DNA from: Acidiferrum sp963771295
Lineage (GTDB): Bacteria > Acidobacteriota > Terriglobia > Acidiferrales > UBA7541
Assembly: GCA_963771295.1 (NCBI GenBank)
Contig: CAVYTB010000013.1
Span: forward strand, 1,543,624-1,607,623
Length of the DNA: 64,000 nucleotides
Direction of reading: 5' to 3'
Shown: in pieces, positions 26,196 to 34,292 of the stretch
Layout: the number at the start of each line of letters is the position of its first letter
How positions within the stretch are numbered: position 1 is the first letter of the stretch
Made by a program: the position numbers and the translations under genes
Notes under the pieces: model-generated
What the model was told of the DNA's origin: nothing
Databases searched by the model: none
What the model saw: the letters and a program-made list of their open reading frames with translations, nothing else

Positions 26196-29129
26196 CTAAA
26201 ACGAAAAGGAAAGCTGCAAGTCGATCCTGCGGTTTGCCGTGTTGTTGTTGTACGGCCCGCCCGCCAGTCCGTTCGCTTCGCCGAATTGCGGAGAGCTGAG
26301 ATTCCCAATCGGTATCCCCAGATTGACGTTGTTGAATACGTTTCGCGCATTCACTCCCAGCGTCAATGCATACTTCCGATTCGTCGACCCCGCATCCATC
26401 CCGCGACCGCCGCCAGGGCCGCCACGCCCCGGTCCACGGCCGAATGTGCCACCGCCCATCCCGCCGCCTTGCGCGGCATTCGATGAGTTTTCAATCACCG
26501 GACCGAAGCCAAATGTTTTGCTGAATCGCAAGTTCAAAGCGAAACGGGACGCTCCTTCTCCGTAGAAAGGAGGAATCGGCACATAGCCAACTCCAGGAAC
26601 GGAATTGAAGCAGCCGAAGGTGGTCTGTTTGTCCGGCGGGCAAGTTCCAAACGCGGGCCGCGTATTGTAAACGGAATCCTGATAGGGATCCGCGCCCGTG
26701 GTGATGTTGAACGGCGGGCCCGAACTGGCAACCATGAACGGGCTCAGACGAAACCCGCGAGGCAATCCAATCGTGCCCCCCAGGAATACTCGGTTACGTA
26801 CGTCGAAACTCGCGCGGCCATAATCCTGTTGCAGGTCATAGGGATTCGAAGGAAACTCCGCGACTCCAAAAACGTCGCTGTTCGCATAATTCAAGGTGTA
26901 GTAACCAAACAGCGAAAGTCGTGTGCCTACGCGCACGCTGCCATTGATGATCAATTGGTTCTGCTTGAAGGTGCCTTCGGATTGATATTGAAATAGATTC
27001 TCGTTAATGCCGTTCGGTCGCACGCCGGTAACGGGATCGGCGGGATTCAAGTTGTTCGTATAGAAAACGTGAACTCCCCGGGAGTTTAAGTACGTCACGG
27101 CGATGTTGGCGGATTTCGTCAGTTGCCGCTCCAGCGTTACCCCGGTCTGAATGGTGTACGGTGCATGCAGATTGTTGTTCACCGTATAAATCGTCGGTGC
27201 GGTATTGGACGCGGGAAGCTGGTTCACCGGTGGTATGTCGCCCACATAGAACCCCGGATTCAGTACCTGGTAACTCACTTGGTTTATGCCATTCAACCGT
27301 TCCTGTTGCAACACCATGGCGTCCGTAAATCTGTCGTAGAACAATCCGAAGCCGGCCCGCAGAATCATCTTCGGCGCCTTCTTCGCGCTTCCTCCAATGC
27401 CCCAGGCAACGCCGACTCGTGGCGCGAAATCCGCTTTGTCACTGAAGTCACTTTGCGTTTCGAAACGCAACCCGTAGCTCAACGTCAGGTTCTGCCGTAA
27501 CTTCCAATCGTCCTGTACAAATAATCCAGCATCGATGAGATTCACATCCTGCTCGGGAATCCCCGTGGTTTGCGAATAGTAGCTGGCGCCGCCGCCCAAT
27601 GCCTGAATTGCAGGAATCGTCAAGCCATTGGCAAGACCTTGCTCGGTGATCTGATACGCCTCAATCGGAGTAATCTCGCAACTGTTCACCGCAGTTACAA
27701 TGCAACCTGGCTGCAGTCGCGCTCCGAACGTAAACGCTCCATTGAAATTCGTTGTCGCGGAATTCGCGTCGTCCGTGATCCGCAAACGCCCGCCGAATTT
27801 CAAGGCATGCTTGCCGTAGTTCATGTAGGTTATGTTTTGCAGCTCATAGCGATTCTGCACGTCGGAGTCCTTGAACCCGCCGCTGCCGTTCCCATTGAAA
27901 GCTCCCTGCACATTTACGTTTACGGCGGAATTCACAGGACCGGTCTGTGTCAGCTCTCTCACATATTGAAACCGCGTTTCATTGATTACGTGTGCGTTCA
28001 CAATTTGCGTGTCGCTCACTTGCACGGTGTTCTCCGTGTCGTAGTCATTCACGGCCAGCTGCGCCAGCCCGAACCCTCCTATGTCATCGTTCTGCTCGGT
28101 GCTGCGAAAAAATTGGTAGCGCGCCGTCAATGTATTCGTCGGGGTTACCTGATAATCCAGCCGCGGGGTCAGGTTCGTGCGGTTCTGCGGATTCGCGATC
28201 GCCGCGCTATATGGCACGATGTTGAAATCTGGATCCAGCACCGTTGCGCTTACGATCGCTAGGTTCTGAATCTCCCGCTGCTCCATATTGAAGAAAAACG
28301 AAGCCTTCTTGCCCAGCGCTCCCCCGATATTCCCGCTGTATTGCACCGTGTGGTAAGCAGGGGGAGTCGTGCCCTCCGGAAGGACCTCAAACGGGTTTCG
28401 CGAGTTGAATGCAGAAGCATTGCCATTAACCATGACCTGCCCGTGCAACTTGTCGGTTCCCGGCTTGGTAAAGATTTCGATGCGCCCATATCCCAGCTTG
28501 TCGTATTCCGTGGAAAACGGATTCTGGTTCAGCCGGATTTCTCGAATCGACGCTTTGGGAGGCAATTGCCCGGCCGTGAACCCGTCAATATACATTTGCC
28601 CGCCATTCGGCCCTGCTGCCGGTCCCGCCAGCGCCTCAAGTTCCGACTGCAACTCGTCCGGATCATCCGACAACGCATCCAGGTCTTTTCCCTGAATCAC
28701 CACCGTGCTCGCGTTATTCGCGGGGTTCACGTCCACTTGCGTCGTGGAGTCGTTGACCACCACCTTTTCCTGCTGCACCTCAATCGTCAACTGAATGTTC
28801 AACCGCGCCACTTGTCCCGCGGTGATCGCGACATCGGCTTTGCTGAAAAGGGCAAACCCCGGTGCGCTGGTTTCCAACTTGTAAGTGCCGGCAGGCAGAT
28901 CCTTGATTTCGTATGTGCCGTCTTTACCCGACTGCGCTCCTTTTGCCTCTCCCGTGACCGGCGTCACAAGAACCGTCGCGCCCACCACTGCCGCTCCAGA
29001 AGGATCCGTTACTTGCCCGCGCAAAATTCCCGTCGGTGCCTGCGCCAGCGCGCTATACGAAAAAAGTAATACCATCAAACCCACGAGACACATTTTGCGT
29101 TGAATCGTTGAACTCAAACTGAACCTCAT
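26196..29129 (-). CDS. TonB-dependent receptor, Oar-like, with carboxypeptidase-regulatory domain
   Basis: 977-residue outer-membrane protein. After a signal peptide (LVGLMVLLFSYSALAQA) comes a carboxypeptidase-regulatory-like Ig fold (TGILRGQVTDPSGAAVVGAT, then LPAGTYKLETSAPGFALF), a plug domain (about 135-250) and a large beta-barrel ending RIDLQLSFSF with the C-terminal aromatic typical of barrels. A Gly-rich segment (MGGGTFGRGPGRGGPGGGRG) lies near the end. Such receptors take up large or scarce nutrients using TonB energy and are strongly expanded in Acidobacteriota. I use the ATG at 29129; the frame extends 29 codons upstream but would precede the signal peptide. It follows the DUF5666 gene by 44 nt, presumably as an operon. 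Confidence 0.9.
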   Translation of the reverse strand: MRFSLSSTIQRKMCLVGLMVLLFSYSALAQAPTGILRGQVTDPSGAAVVGATVLVTPVTGEAKGAQSGKDGTYEIKDLPAGTYKLETSAPGFALFSKADVAITAGQVARLNIQLTIEVQQEKVVVNDSTTQVDVNPANNASTVVIQGKDLDALSDDPDELQSELEALAGPAAGPNGGQMYIDGFTAGQLPPKASIREIRLNQNPFSTEYDKLGYGRIEIFTKPGTDKLHGQVMVNGNASAFNSRNPFEVLPEGTTPPAYHTVQYSGNIGGALGKKASFFFNMEQREIQNLAIVSATVLDPDFNIVPYSAAIANPQNRTNLTPRLDYQVTPTNTLTARYQFFRSTEQNDDIGGFGLAQLAVNDYDTENTVQVSDTQIVNAHVINETRFQYVRELTQTGPVNSAVNVNVQGAFNGNGSGGFKDSDVQNRYELQNITYMNYGKHALKFGGRLRITDDANSATTNFNGAFTFGARLQPGCIVTAVNSCEITPIEAYQITEQGLANGLTIPAIQALGGGASYYSQTTGIPEQDVNLIDAGLFVQDDWKLRQNLTLSYGLRFETQSDFSDKADFAPRVGVAWGIGGSAKKAPKMILRAGFGLFYDRFTDAMVLQQERLNGINQVSYQVLNPGFYVGDIPPVNQLPASNTAPTIYTVNNNLHAPYTIQTGVTLERQLTKSANIAVTYLNSRGVHVFYTNNLNPADPVTGVRPNGINENLFQYQSEGTFKQNQLIINGSVRVGTRLSLFGYYTLNYANSDVFGVAEFPSNPYDLQQDYGRASFDVRNRVFLGGTIGLPRGFRLSPFMVASSGPPFNITTGADPYQDSVYNTRPAFGTCPPDKQTTFGCFNSVPGVGYVPIPPFYGEGASRFALNLRFSKTFGFGPVIENSSNAAQGGGMGGGTFGRGPGRGGPGGGRGMDAGSTNRKYALTLGVNARNVFNNVNLGIPIGNLSSPQFGEANGLAGGPYNNNTANRRIDLQLSFSF

Positions 29130-29173
29130 TCCGGAATGTCGTCCTTTTCGTCTGATTAGATGCTCGATTCTCT

Positions 29174-30424
29174 TTACTGTGCAGCCGCGTCGGCAGCGCC
29201 GGAGCCCATAGTCCATGGCGTCAGAATGGATGCCTGCCCCTGTGGTGAAGCCTGCAGCAGCGGCTCGACTCCGCCGAGCACCGTGATTGCCACTACTGCG
29301 GAGTCACTCTGTCCGGTCGTTGCCACGATCATTACCGCATCGCCCTTTTGAAAGTCTCCCAATGCACTTGAGGGCAGACGGCTCAGCATCTGCTGGATGT
29401 CTCCTCCTCCGTTGCGGGGGGGACCGCCCATTCCTCCGCCTGCGCCTCCTTGCGATCCTTGTGCCCCGCCGCCTGCTGATGCCCCCGCCGCTGGAGGTCC
29501 CGCCGGCCTCGCGGCGCCATCACCTGCACCACTAGCGTCGGGTGTAGTGCCCTTCAGCCGCGCGGCAATGCGCTGAGCGATCGGTTGAGGCAGCTTGCGA
29601 ACTTGCGAGTCAGAAGTGATTTTCACTTGCACCGGCTTATTGCTCGCCAGGTCTTTTACCGTCAACGTGCCCGCGCTGGCGTCGACCGCCTCGATTGTTC
29701 CCGCAATGTTACGAAACGCGCCGGTGACGATTTCCTCTGCCGTGAAATTCGATCCGTCCTCACTTCTTGTGCCGCGAGCACGCAATTGGTCGCCAGGCCG
29801 GATTTCCGCCAGCGAACTCGGCTTTGCATCATCAAATTTCACGGAGTTCGGCGCATATCGACGTAAAACCGTGGTATTGGAAACGTGAACTTCCACGTCT
29901 TTCGTTCCAGCCGCGCTTGTTGTTCCAATCGTGATGACACCTGCCGACGGATCCGTGCTCTTCACCAGCCCGCCGATCCCGCGGCGCTGCCAATCTTCGC
30001 GCTCATGCGTTTGCTTCGCACTGATATCCGACTTCTTCATGGCGATCACCGTGGAGGCCACCAAACTCGTTCCATCGTCACCCGGCTTAACGCGGACCAG
30101 CACCCGGTCGCCCTCTTGCAGATCGCTCACTTGTATCCGCACCGCTTCTTTCAAATCCTTCGATCCGGGCGGCACACGCAGGTACTTAACGTCCGCCGTC
30201 AGCGAAATCTTCACTTCACCTCCAGCGTCGGTCGCCAGAACAATCATCGTGCCAGAAATACTCTTGATCGTTCCCACTGCAGGTGGGGTCTTGGCAGGCG
30301 TCGCCGTTTGCGCAGATGCCAACGCGCCCGCCGGCCACATCGCTGCGGCCGCCAAAGCCAGCAAAAGATACGCACAGCCTGCCCGCACAATGGTTCGGCG
30401 GATTCGTAGCCTCAATATATTCAC
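29174..30424 (-). CDS. DUF5666-type secreted protein
   Basis: 416-residue exported protein with a signal peptide (YLLLALAAAAMWPAGALASAQ) followed by three related beta-rich units beginning VGTIKSISGTMIVLATDAGG, GGLVKSTDPSAGVITIGTTS and AGTIEAVDASAGTLTVKD. These match the DUF5666 pattern of short OB-like repeats. The region around residues 290-345 is low-complexity Gly/Ala/Pro. Start is a GTG with GGAAGG 5 nt upstream. It precedes the TonB-dependent receptor and may act with it at the envelope. Function unknown. Confidence 0.78.
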   Translation of the reverse strand: MNILRLRIRRTIVRAGCAYLLLALAAAAMWPAGALASAQTATPAKTPPAVGTIKSISGTMIVLATDAGGEVKISLTADVKYLRVPPGSKDLKEAVRIQVSDLQEGDRVLVRVKPGDDGTSLVASTVIAMKKSDISAKQTHEREDWQRRGIGGLVKSTDPSAGVITIGTTSAAGTKDVEVHVSNTTVLRRYAPNSVKFDDAKPSSLAEIRPGDQLRARGTRSEDGSNFTAEEIVTGAFRNIAGTIEAVDASAGTLTVKDLASNKPVQVKITSDSQVRKLPQPIAQRIAARLKGTTPDASGAGDGAARPAGPPAAGASAGGGAQGSQGGAGGGMGGPPRNGGGDIQQMLSRLPSSALGDFQKGDAVMIVATTGQSDSAVVAITVLGGVEPLLQASPQGQASILTPWTMGSGAADAAAQ

Positions 30425-30470
30425 TTAAACCTTCCTGTCGAAATGTCCCTAAGTTCCCTTGATTGTGGGG

Positions 30471-30500
30471 ATTATACCTAGAGACTGGGTGTCAACTCAC
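30471..30500 (-). promoter_or_regulatory. putative promoter of the DUF5666-receptor operon
   Basis: On the minus strand a perfect TATAAT (30471-30476) lies 46 nt before the GTG start. A perfect TTGACA (30490-30495) sits only 13 nt upstream of it, too short for standard sigma70 spacing. TGAGTT at 17 nt is the alternative -35. Confidence 0.4.
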
Positions 30501-30891
30501 ACCCCATGCGGGCCGCGAGCGTGGCTCTGCAAATTAGACGTATTGGACCTGCTGGTTCGTTACAGCAATCCCAAGGATGCGTCGATTACTTCCGCTCCAC
30601 GTTTTGGAGATTGCCCTTTCATTTTGACGAGTTGGCCGAATCGAATGGAGTTGATGTGGCTCTTGCCCCATTCCGTCCCCGATTCTCCGTAAGGCGAAAC
30701 ACTGGGCCATGTATCGTAATGCGGCCACCCAGGGGTACGGACCGGAAAATCTCCGTGAACTGGATAGAAGAGAAAGCCCGCACGGTCACAATGTCCGGGA
30801 TCTAGCGTTGAACCTGATCAATCCGCCAGACCGACATTCGCGGCGATGCGACGCCGCGTTGAGTAAGCAAATTCTCGCCACGAAAGCCGGT
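30501..30891 (+). other. gene-free interval
   Basis: About 390 nt in which short open frames exist on both strands but none has a recognisable protein pattern, a good ribosome binding site or consistent codon use. I see no RNA gene. Confidence 0.4.
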
Positions 30892-31067
30892 CTAGTTTAG
30901 AGTCTTGGCAACGAAGTTGACGAGCGCATCGTCTTTTACGCTGTAACTGATCTCGATCGGGTTGCAGCACACTTCACAGTCCTCGACGGAGCGTTGGCGA
31001 CGAACTGATGGGTCGAGAACATCGAAATCTCTTCGCCGCAATAGGGACAACTGAAGGAGTGCTCCAC
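30892..31067 (-). pseudogene. frameshifted CPXCG-motif cysteine-rich protein
   Basis: Read on the minus strand from a GTG at 31067, the sequence gives VEHSFSCPYCGEEISM. The matching second half, SVEDCEVCCNPIEISYSV followed by KDDALVNFVAKTLN and a stop at 30892, is in another frame. One missing base near 31015-31025 joins them into a single small CxxC...CxxC protein of the CPXCG zinc-ribbon type, about 58 residues. Either the gene is broken or one base is wrong in the assembly. It sits 7 nt after the preceding minus-strand gene, which suggests a two-gene unit. Confidence 0.7.
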
Positions 31068-31074
31068 CGGGACA

Positions 31075-31410
31075 CTATGGTTCTTTTTTCTCTACAGCAT
31101 CCGAATCCGCATTGATGGTTACTTCTACGTGTGCGCCTCTCTTTAGAGTGACGCTATCCCCCAATTCGTTCTTAAGTGTGTTCTCGACGCGAAGTTCAGA
31201 AAAGAGTTCATCGCACCCATCGACTGAAATCTGGATTTTCTCCGGTTCCGCGTCCCTCGCAGGGAGGACCTTCTCCACGGTCGCGGGAAGGGTCACGGAG
31301 ACATCATTTTCATTCGCCACGATTGTTCCTCCAAAAACCTCACGATCGAAAGTGCCTTCGTCTAGGGGCTTCGGCAGAAGAAGACAAGTTAGGCCGTGAG
31401 ATCGATCCAT
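31075..31410 (-). CDS. hypothetical protein upstream of the CPXCG gene
   Basis: 111-residue protein with no signal peptide or membrane segment. The readable core NDVSVTLPATVEKVLPARD, PEKIQISVDGCDELFSELR and GDSVTLKRGAHVEVTINAD suggests a compact beta-rich domain. I do not recognise a named family. It lies just upstream of the frameshifted CPXCG gene in the same orientation, so the two may be co-expressed. The start is uncertain (ATG 31410 or TTG 31419; neither has a strong ribosome binding site). Confidence 0.55.
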   Translation of the reverse strand: MDRSHGLTCLLLPKPLDEGTFDREVFGGTIVANENDVSVTLPATVEKVLPARDAEPEKIQISVDGCDELFSELRVENTLKNELGDSVTLKRGAHVEVTINADSDAVEKKEP

Positions 31411-31586
31411 AAAATTCAACAGATCTCACACTCTACCTACATCGATTCCGCGATGCTGTACAAAAGAGAACAAATAGGAAGCCGAAAACCTGAAGATCGT
31501 CCGGCCCGCGAATAGGTCGTTACTTGCAGTATTGCGTGTCGAAGTGAACAGTAATGCGCGAATGAAACCCGCAAGATGATAGGGAC

Positions 31587-32294
31587 ATGCATTCAGCACA
31601 CGGTACATCGAAGAAAAGCACGGCGCTGCCATTGCGCCTCTTCTTTCGTATTTTGGGCACCTTAGCACTGCTTGGAACAACCACAGGTTTAGTGATTCTG
31701 CTTGGTGCAGGAAAATGGCTGGTCAGAGACGACCCGCTGGAAGAGGCCACTGCAATTGCGGTGCTTAGTGGAAACAGTCCCATTCGCGCGTTAGAGGCAG
31801 CTCGGCTCTATCACGACGGATACGCGAAGGAGATCTGGCTGACCCATCCTCGTGCGCACGCGGACGTACTGAACGTGCTCGGTATTTACTACCCCCGGGA
31901 ATCCGATTTCAACGTCTGGGTGCTACGGGAACAAGGTGTACCTGCAAAAGCGATCCACGTCCTGGATTCCCCGATCGCCAACACAGCCGAGGAACTGGAT
32001 GTAATAAGTGCAACGCTGCAAGCTGCGGCCGGACAGAGGGTCATCGTCGTCACGAATCGGGCCCACACACAGCGCGTCCATATCCTCTGGAGTATGTATT
32101 TCGGACCTCGCGGACAGCTAATCGCTCATGCAGTCCCCAACGATGACTTCGACGCATCCCATTGGTGGGAAACCTCCGGGGGCCGGGCGCAAACGAGTCA
32201 TGAGCTCTTTGGAATCATGAACGCCTGGGCGGGATTGCCAGTTCACCGGGTCCCCCACCGAACAGACGCGATTTTGGCCGCCACGATTCGGTAA
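31587..32294 (+). CDS. YdcF/DUF218 family protein
   Basis: 235-residue protein with one N-terminal membrane helix (about 21-44) and a periplasmic domain of the DUF218/YdcF type. The pattern ATAIAVLSGNSPIRALEAARLYHDGYAKEIWLTHP, the later SPIANTAEELDVISATLQ and VIVVTNRAHTQRVHILW are typical. Family members include SanA and the ElyC envelope factor; a DUF218 domain may bind nucleotide-like or lipid-linked substrates, but the reaction is not established. It stands alone between unrelated genes. Confidence 0.82.
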   Translation: MHSAHGTSKKSTALPLRLFFRILGTLALLGTTTGLVILLGAGKWLVRDDPLEEATAIAVLSGNSPIRALEAARLYHDGYAKEIWLTHPRAHADVLNVLGIYYPRESDFNVWVLREQGVPAKAIHVLDSPIANTAEELDVISATLQAAAGQRVIVVTNRAHTQRVHILWSMYFGPRGQLIAHAVPNDDFDASHWWETSGGRAQTSHELFGIMNAWAGLPVHRVPHRTDAILAATIR

Positions 32295-32666
32295 TTGAAC
32301 CCAACGCAATGTGGGTTGAGAAAATATCGCATTTCTGTTCGCGTGCCGACCAGCACGGCAATGATGATTCCCCTGAATGCAAATCCCGGACGTTTAACCA
32401 CTCAATGCCTAAATGCTGGCCGTCGGCCCATTTCGGTTCCTACACCCTGGGCGTTTACGGTCAAGGCGTCGGCGTCACAGGTGTGTTAACTCGAAGAGTA
32501 TTTGGTTACCTTGCAGCCTGCGCGCAACCGTACTGAATTGCGCAGTTCCGGCTTGGCGGGACAAGCCCACCCTCAAGTTCAGTACTCATAAAACCGTATA
32601 AAACTGAACAGCGCGCATCGCTGTGAATCCTTAAGATGTCGTACCTTACGGCGAGGAAAGGCGATA
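32295..32666 (+). other. gene-free interval with small hairpins
   Basis: No convincing gene. A GGCTTG/CAAGCC hairpin (32550-32567) and a GTTCAGT/ACTGAAC pair (32577-32609) are the only structures I see; neither has a T-run. Confidence 0.35.
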
Positions 32667-33059
32667 TTGGCCGGAGCTCTGGGCGGCCCGGACGGTATCA
32701 ACTCTCTCGCCGTTTTCCCGTCTAGAACTTGGAAAACGGCCTTTCATTTCAAAGTGCACGAGATAGAGGAATCGTTGAGTCAACTACGAGCAAGCCCTAG
32801 GTTGTCGCCATTTGCCGGTCTGTTCCTGGGACTGGGACTCGTCCTCCGTTCCTACTACCTACGGGAACTTCTAGCCTGCTGGCTGTTCTTCAGCTTGGTG
32901 TTTGGTCTATTGGCACTGATTGTCCTTGGAAGTGTACTCACGTTTTGCGCAGGAAAACGCGTTGCTCATTGGGGAAGAACTGCAGCACAAGTGACACCTA
33001 TCGTTGATTTCAGTCCCGGTGAACTTCGCGTGAAGACAATCTGGGACGACAGCAAATGA
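32667..33059 (+). CDS. small membrane protein, unknown
   Basis: 130-residue protein with two adjacent hydrophobic helices in the middle (about 49-62 and 66-95, LLACWLFFSLVFGLLALIVLGSVL) and a hydrophilic tail. No family recognised. Translation probably begins at a TTG with an AGGAAAGG purine stretch 5 nt upstream; there is no usable ATG before the membrane segments. It is followed 25 nt later by another unassigned gene, which suggests a pair. Confidence 0.45.
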   Translation: MAGALGGPDGINSLAVFPSRTWKTAFHFKVHEIEESLSQLRASPRLSPFAGLFLGLGLVLRSYYLRELLACWLFFSLVFGLLALIVLGSVLTFCAGKRVAHWGRTAAQVTPIVDFSPGELRVKTIWDDSK

Positions 33060-33084
33060 AAGTAAGTCTCAGGAAACCGATAAA

Positions 33085-33831
33085 TTGATCGAAGCGGGAA
33101 GTAAACAAGTCTTTCCAACTAGCCACCCAATATTTGAGGACACGAGGTCGCGCGTTGCTTTATACCTCGTAGGTGTTTTCTCGCGGCGGATGGTGCGCTC
33201 AAATCATGCGAACAACCGCGTCATCATCGAGCTTTGGAATCGGGTTCAAAAGATACGTGGGCCGTCTCAAGCGATTTTGCAACACTCGCTTGTTTGTTCG
33301 GATCTTCTCGTCAAAGAAATACTCCTAAAGACAAAAAGTCCATCTCTACAACACAGTGAGACCCATAGAACGACCGAGGAACATTTTCGGAGACTTCACA
33401 ATATCCTGCTCGTCTATTTCGTCCTTCGTTTCCATGCCAACTATCCCACTTTGAGCGAGGATCTCCGCGCCGCACTTGTCGATGTGGTTGATGAGAGAAT
33501 TCTGGAGCACGATGTCTTTGACAAATGTCTAATTCGCTCGGCATCGCCATCCGAGCTGACCCCGCCTGGGGAGTTGCTGATAGCAAAGTGTCAGGTTTCT
33601 GGTACTGCGGGGCAGACTAGCAGGGGTTCTTCAGAATCGAATGGGAACAAGAAGTCATCTAATATCGCGCTCGGACCGATTTGGAGGCAGGTGACAACTG
33701 TTGTTGGAGCCGGTAGTCCGGGGAATCTCGAGCAAGTTGCCTGGCTAGAAGTGATTGCCTCACGCGTCTACGCCTCGGCGGAGGAAAGAATTGAAGCAAA
33801 GTTCCGGGCCGGCGCCGGTTTTCTGTGGTGA
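33085..33831 (+). CDS. hypothetical cytoplasmic protein
   Basis: 248-residue protein without signal peptide or membrane segments. The middle is helical and rich in His and Arg (QHSETHRTTEEHFRRLHNIL), and a Ser/Gly/Asn-rich linker (about 170-195) separates it from a short C-terminal part. I recognise no domain. The start is a TTG with AGGAAA 8 nt upstream; no ATG fits. Codon use differs from the highly GC-biased heme genes, consistent with accessory DNA. Confidence 0.45.
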   Translation: MIEAGSKQVFPTSHPIFEDTRSRVALYLVGVFSRRMVRSNHANNRVIIELWNRVQKIRGPSQAILQHSLVCSDLLVKEILLKTKSPSLQHSETHRTTEEHFRRLHNILLVYFVLRFHANYPTLSEDLRAALVDVVDERILEHDVFDKCLIRSASPSELTPPGELLIAKCQVSGTAGQTSRGSSESNGNKKSSNIALGPIWRQVTTVVGAGSPGNLEQVAWLEVIASRVYASAEERIEAKFRAGAGFLW

Positions 33832-34091
33832 CTATTCAACACTGTTCTGTGAAGCCGATGATTCTCGCCGCTCTCAGCTTGGTGGCCCCTATTTCACTGC
33901 ATTTTTTTCCTTACTCTAGAGCGTGTGGAAGCGTCAGGCACATTTAGTCCTGCTCTCACCGCATTTCCGTAGCGGCAGCAATTGACGCTGCCTGCGATTT
34001 CGAAGCTCTCGTCCGACAACAAGGCTGGAGCCTCCAGATTGCCCCGTACCCCCTATTCAAAAACTTTCTCGGGGTCATCAATACAAAGATA
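33832..34091 (+). other. gene-free interval upstream of the receptor promoter
   Basis: About 260 nt with no plausible gene on either strand. The promoter and operator-like repeats listed separately begin at 34092. Confidence 0.35.
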
Positions 34092-34120
34092 TTGACACAG
34101 ACCCGCTTTGGCCTTTTAAT
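34092..34120 (+). promoter_or_regulatory. near-consensus sigma70 promoter of the receptor-TetR operon
   Basis: TTGACA (34092-34097), exactly 17 nt, then TTTAAT (34115-34120). Transcription should start near 34127, about 165 nt before the receptor ATG. Confidence 0.65.
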
Positions 34121-34132
34121 CCATACCCAATT

Positions 34133-34156
34133 GGTCGGTCGGTGGAGGTCGGTCGG
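34133..34156 (+). promoter_or_regulatory. tandem GGTCGGTCGG boxes, candidate TetR operator
   Basis: Two identical 10-bp boxes, GGTCGGTCGG at 34133-34142 and 34147-34156, are offset by 14 bp and lie just after the predicted transcription start. The position suits a repressor site, and a TetR gene ends this operon. The boxes are direct rather than inverted repeats, which is unusual for TetR dimers. Confidence 0.4.
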
Positions 34157-34292
34157 ACTCAGGATCTCGCGAGTGGGTAACGAGAGCCTGCGTGGTGGGT
34201 CAGGTTTGGACGGCATTCCCTAGTCCACGTCTTCCACGAGCCGTTTCTTCATAAAAACCAAGAATTGATACGTGCGTTCAAAGGAGTCGTCC

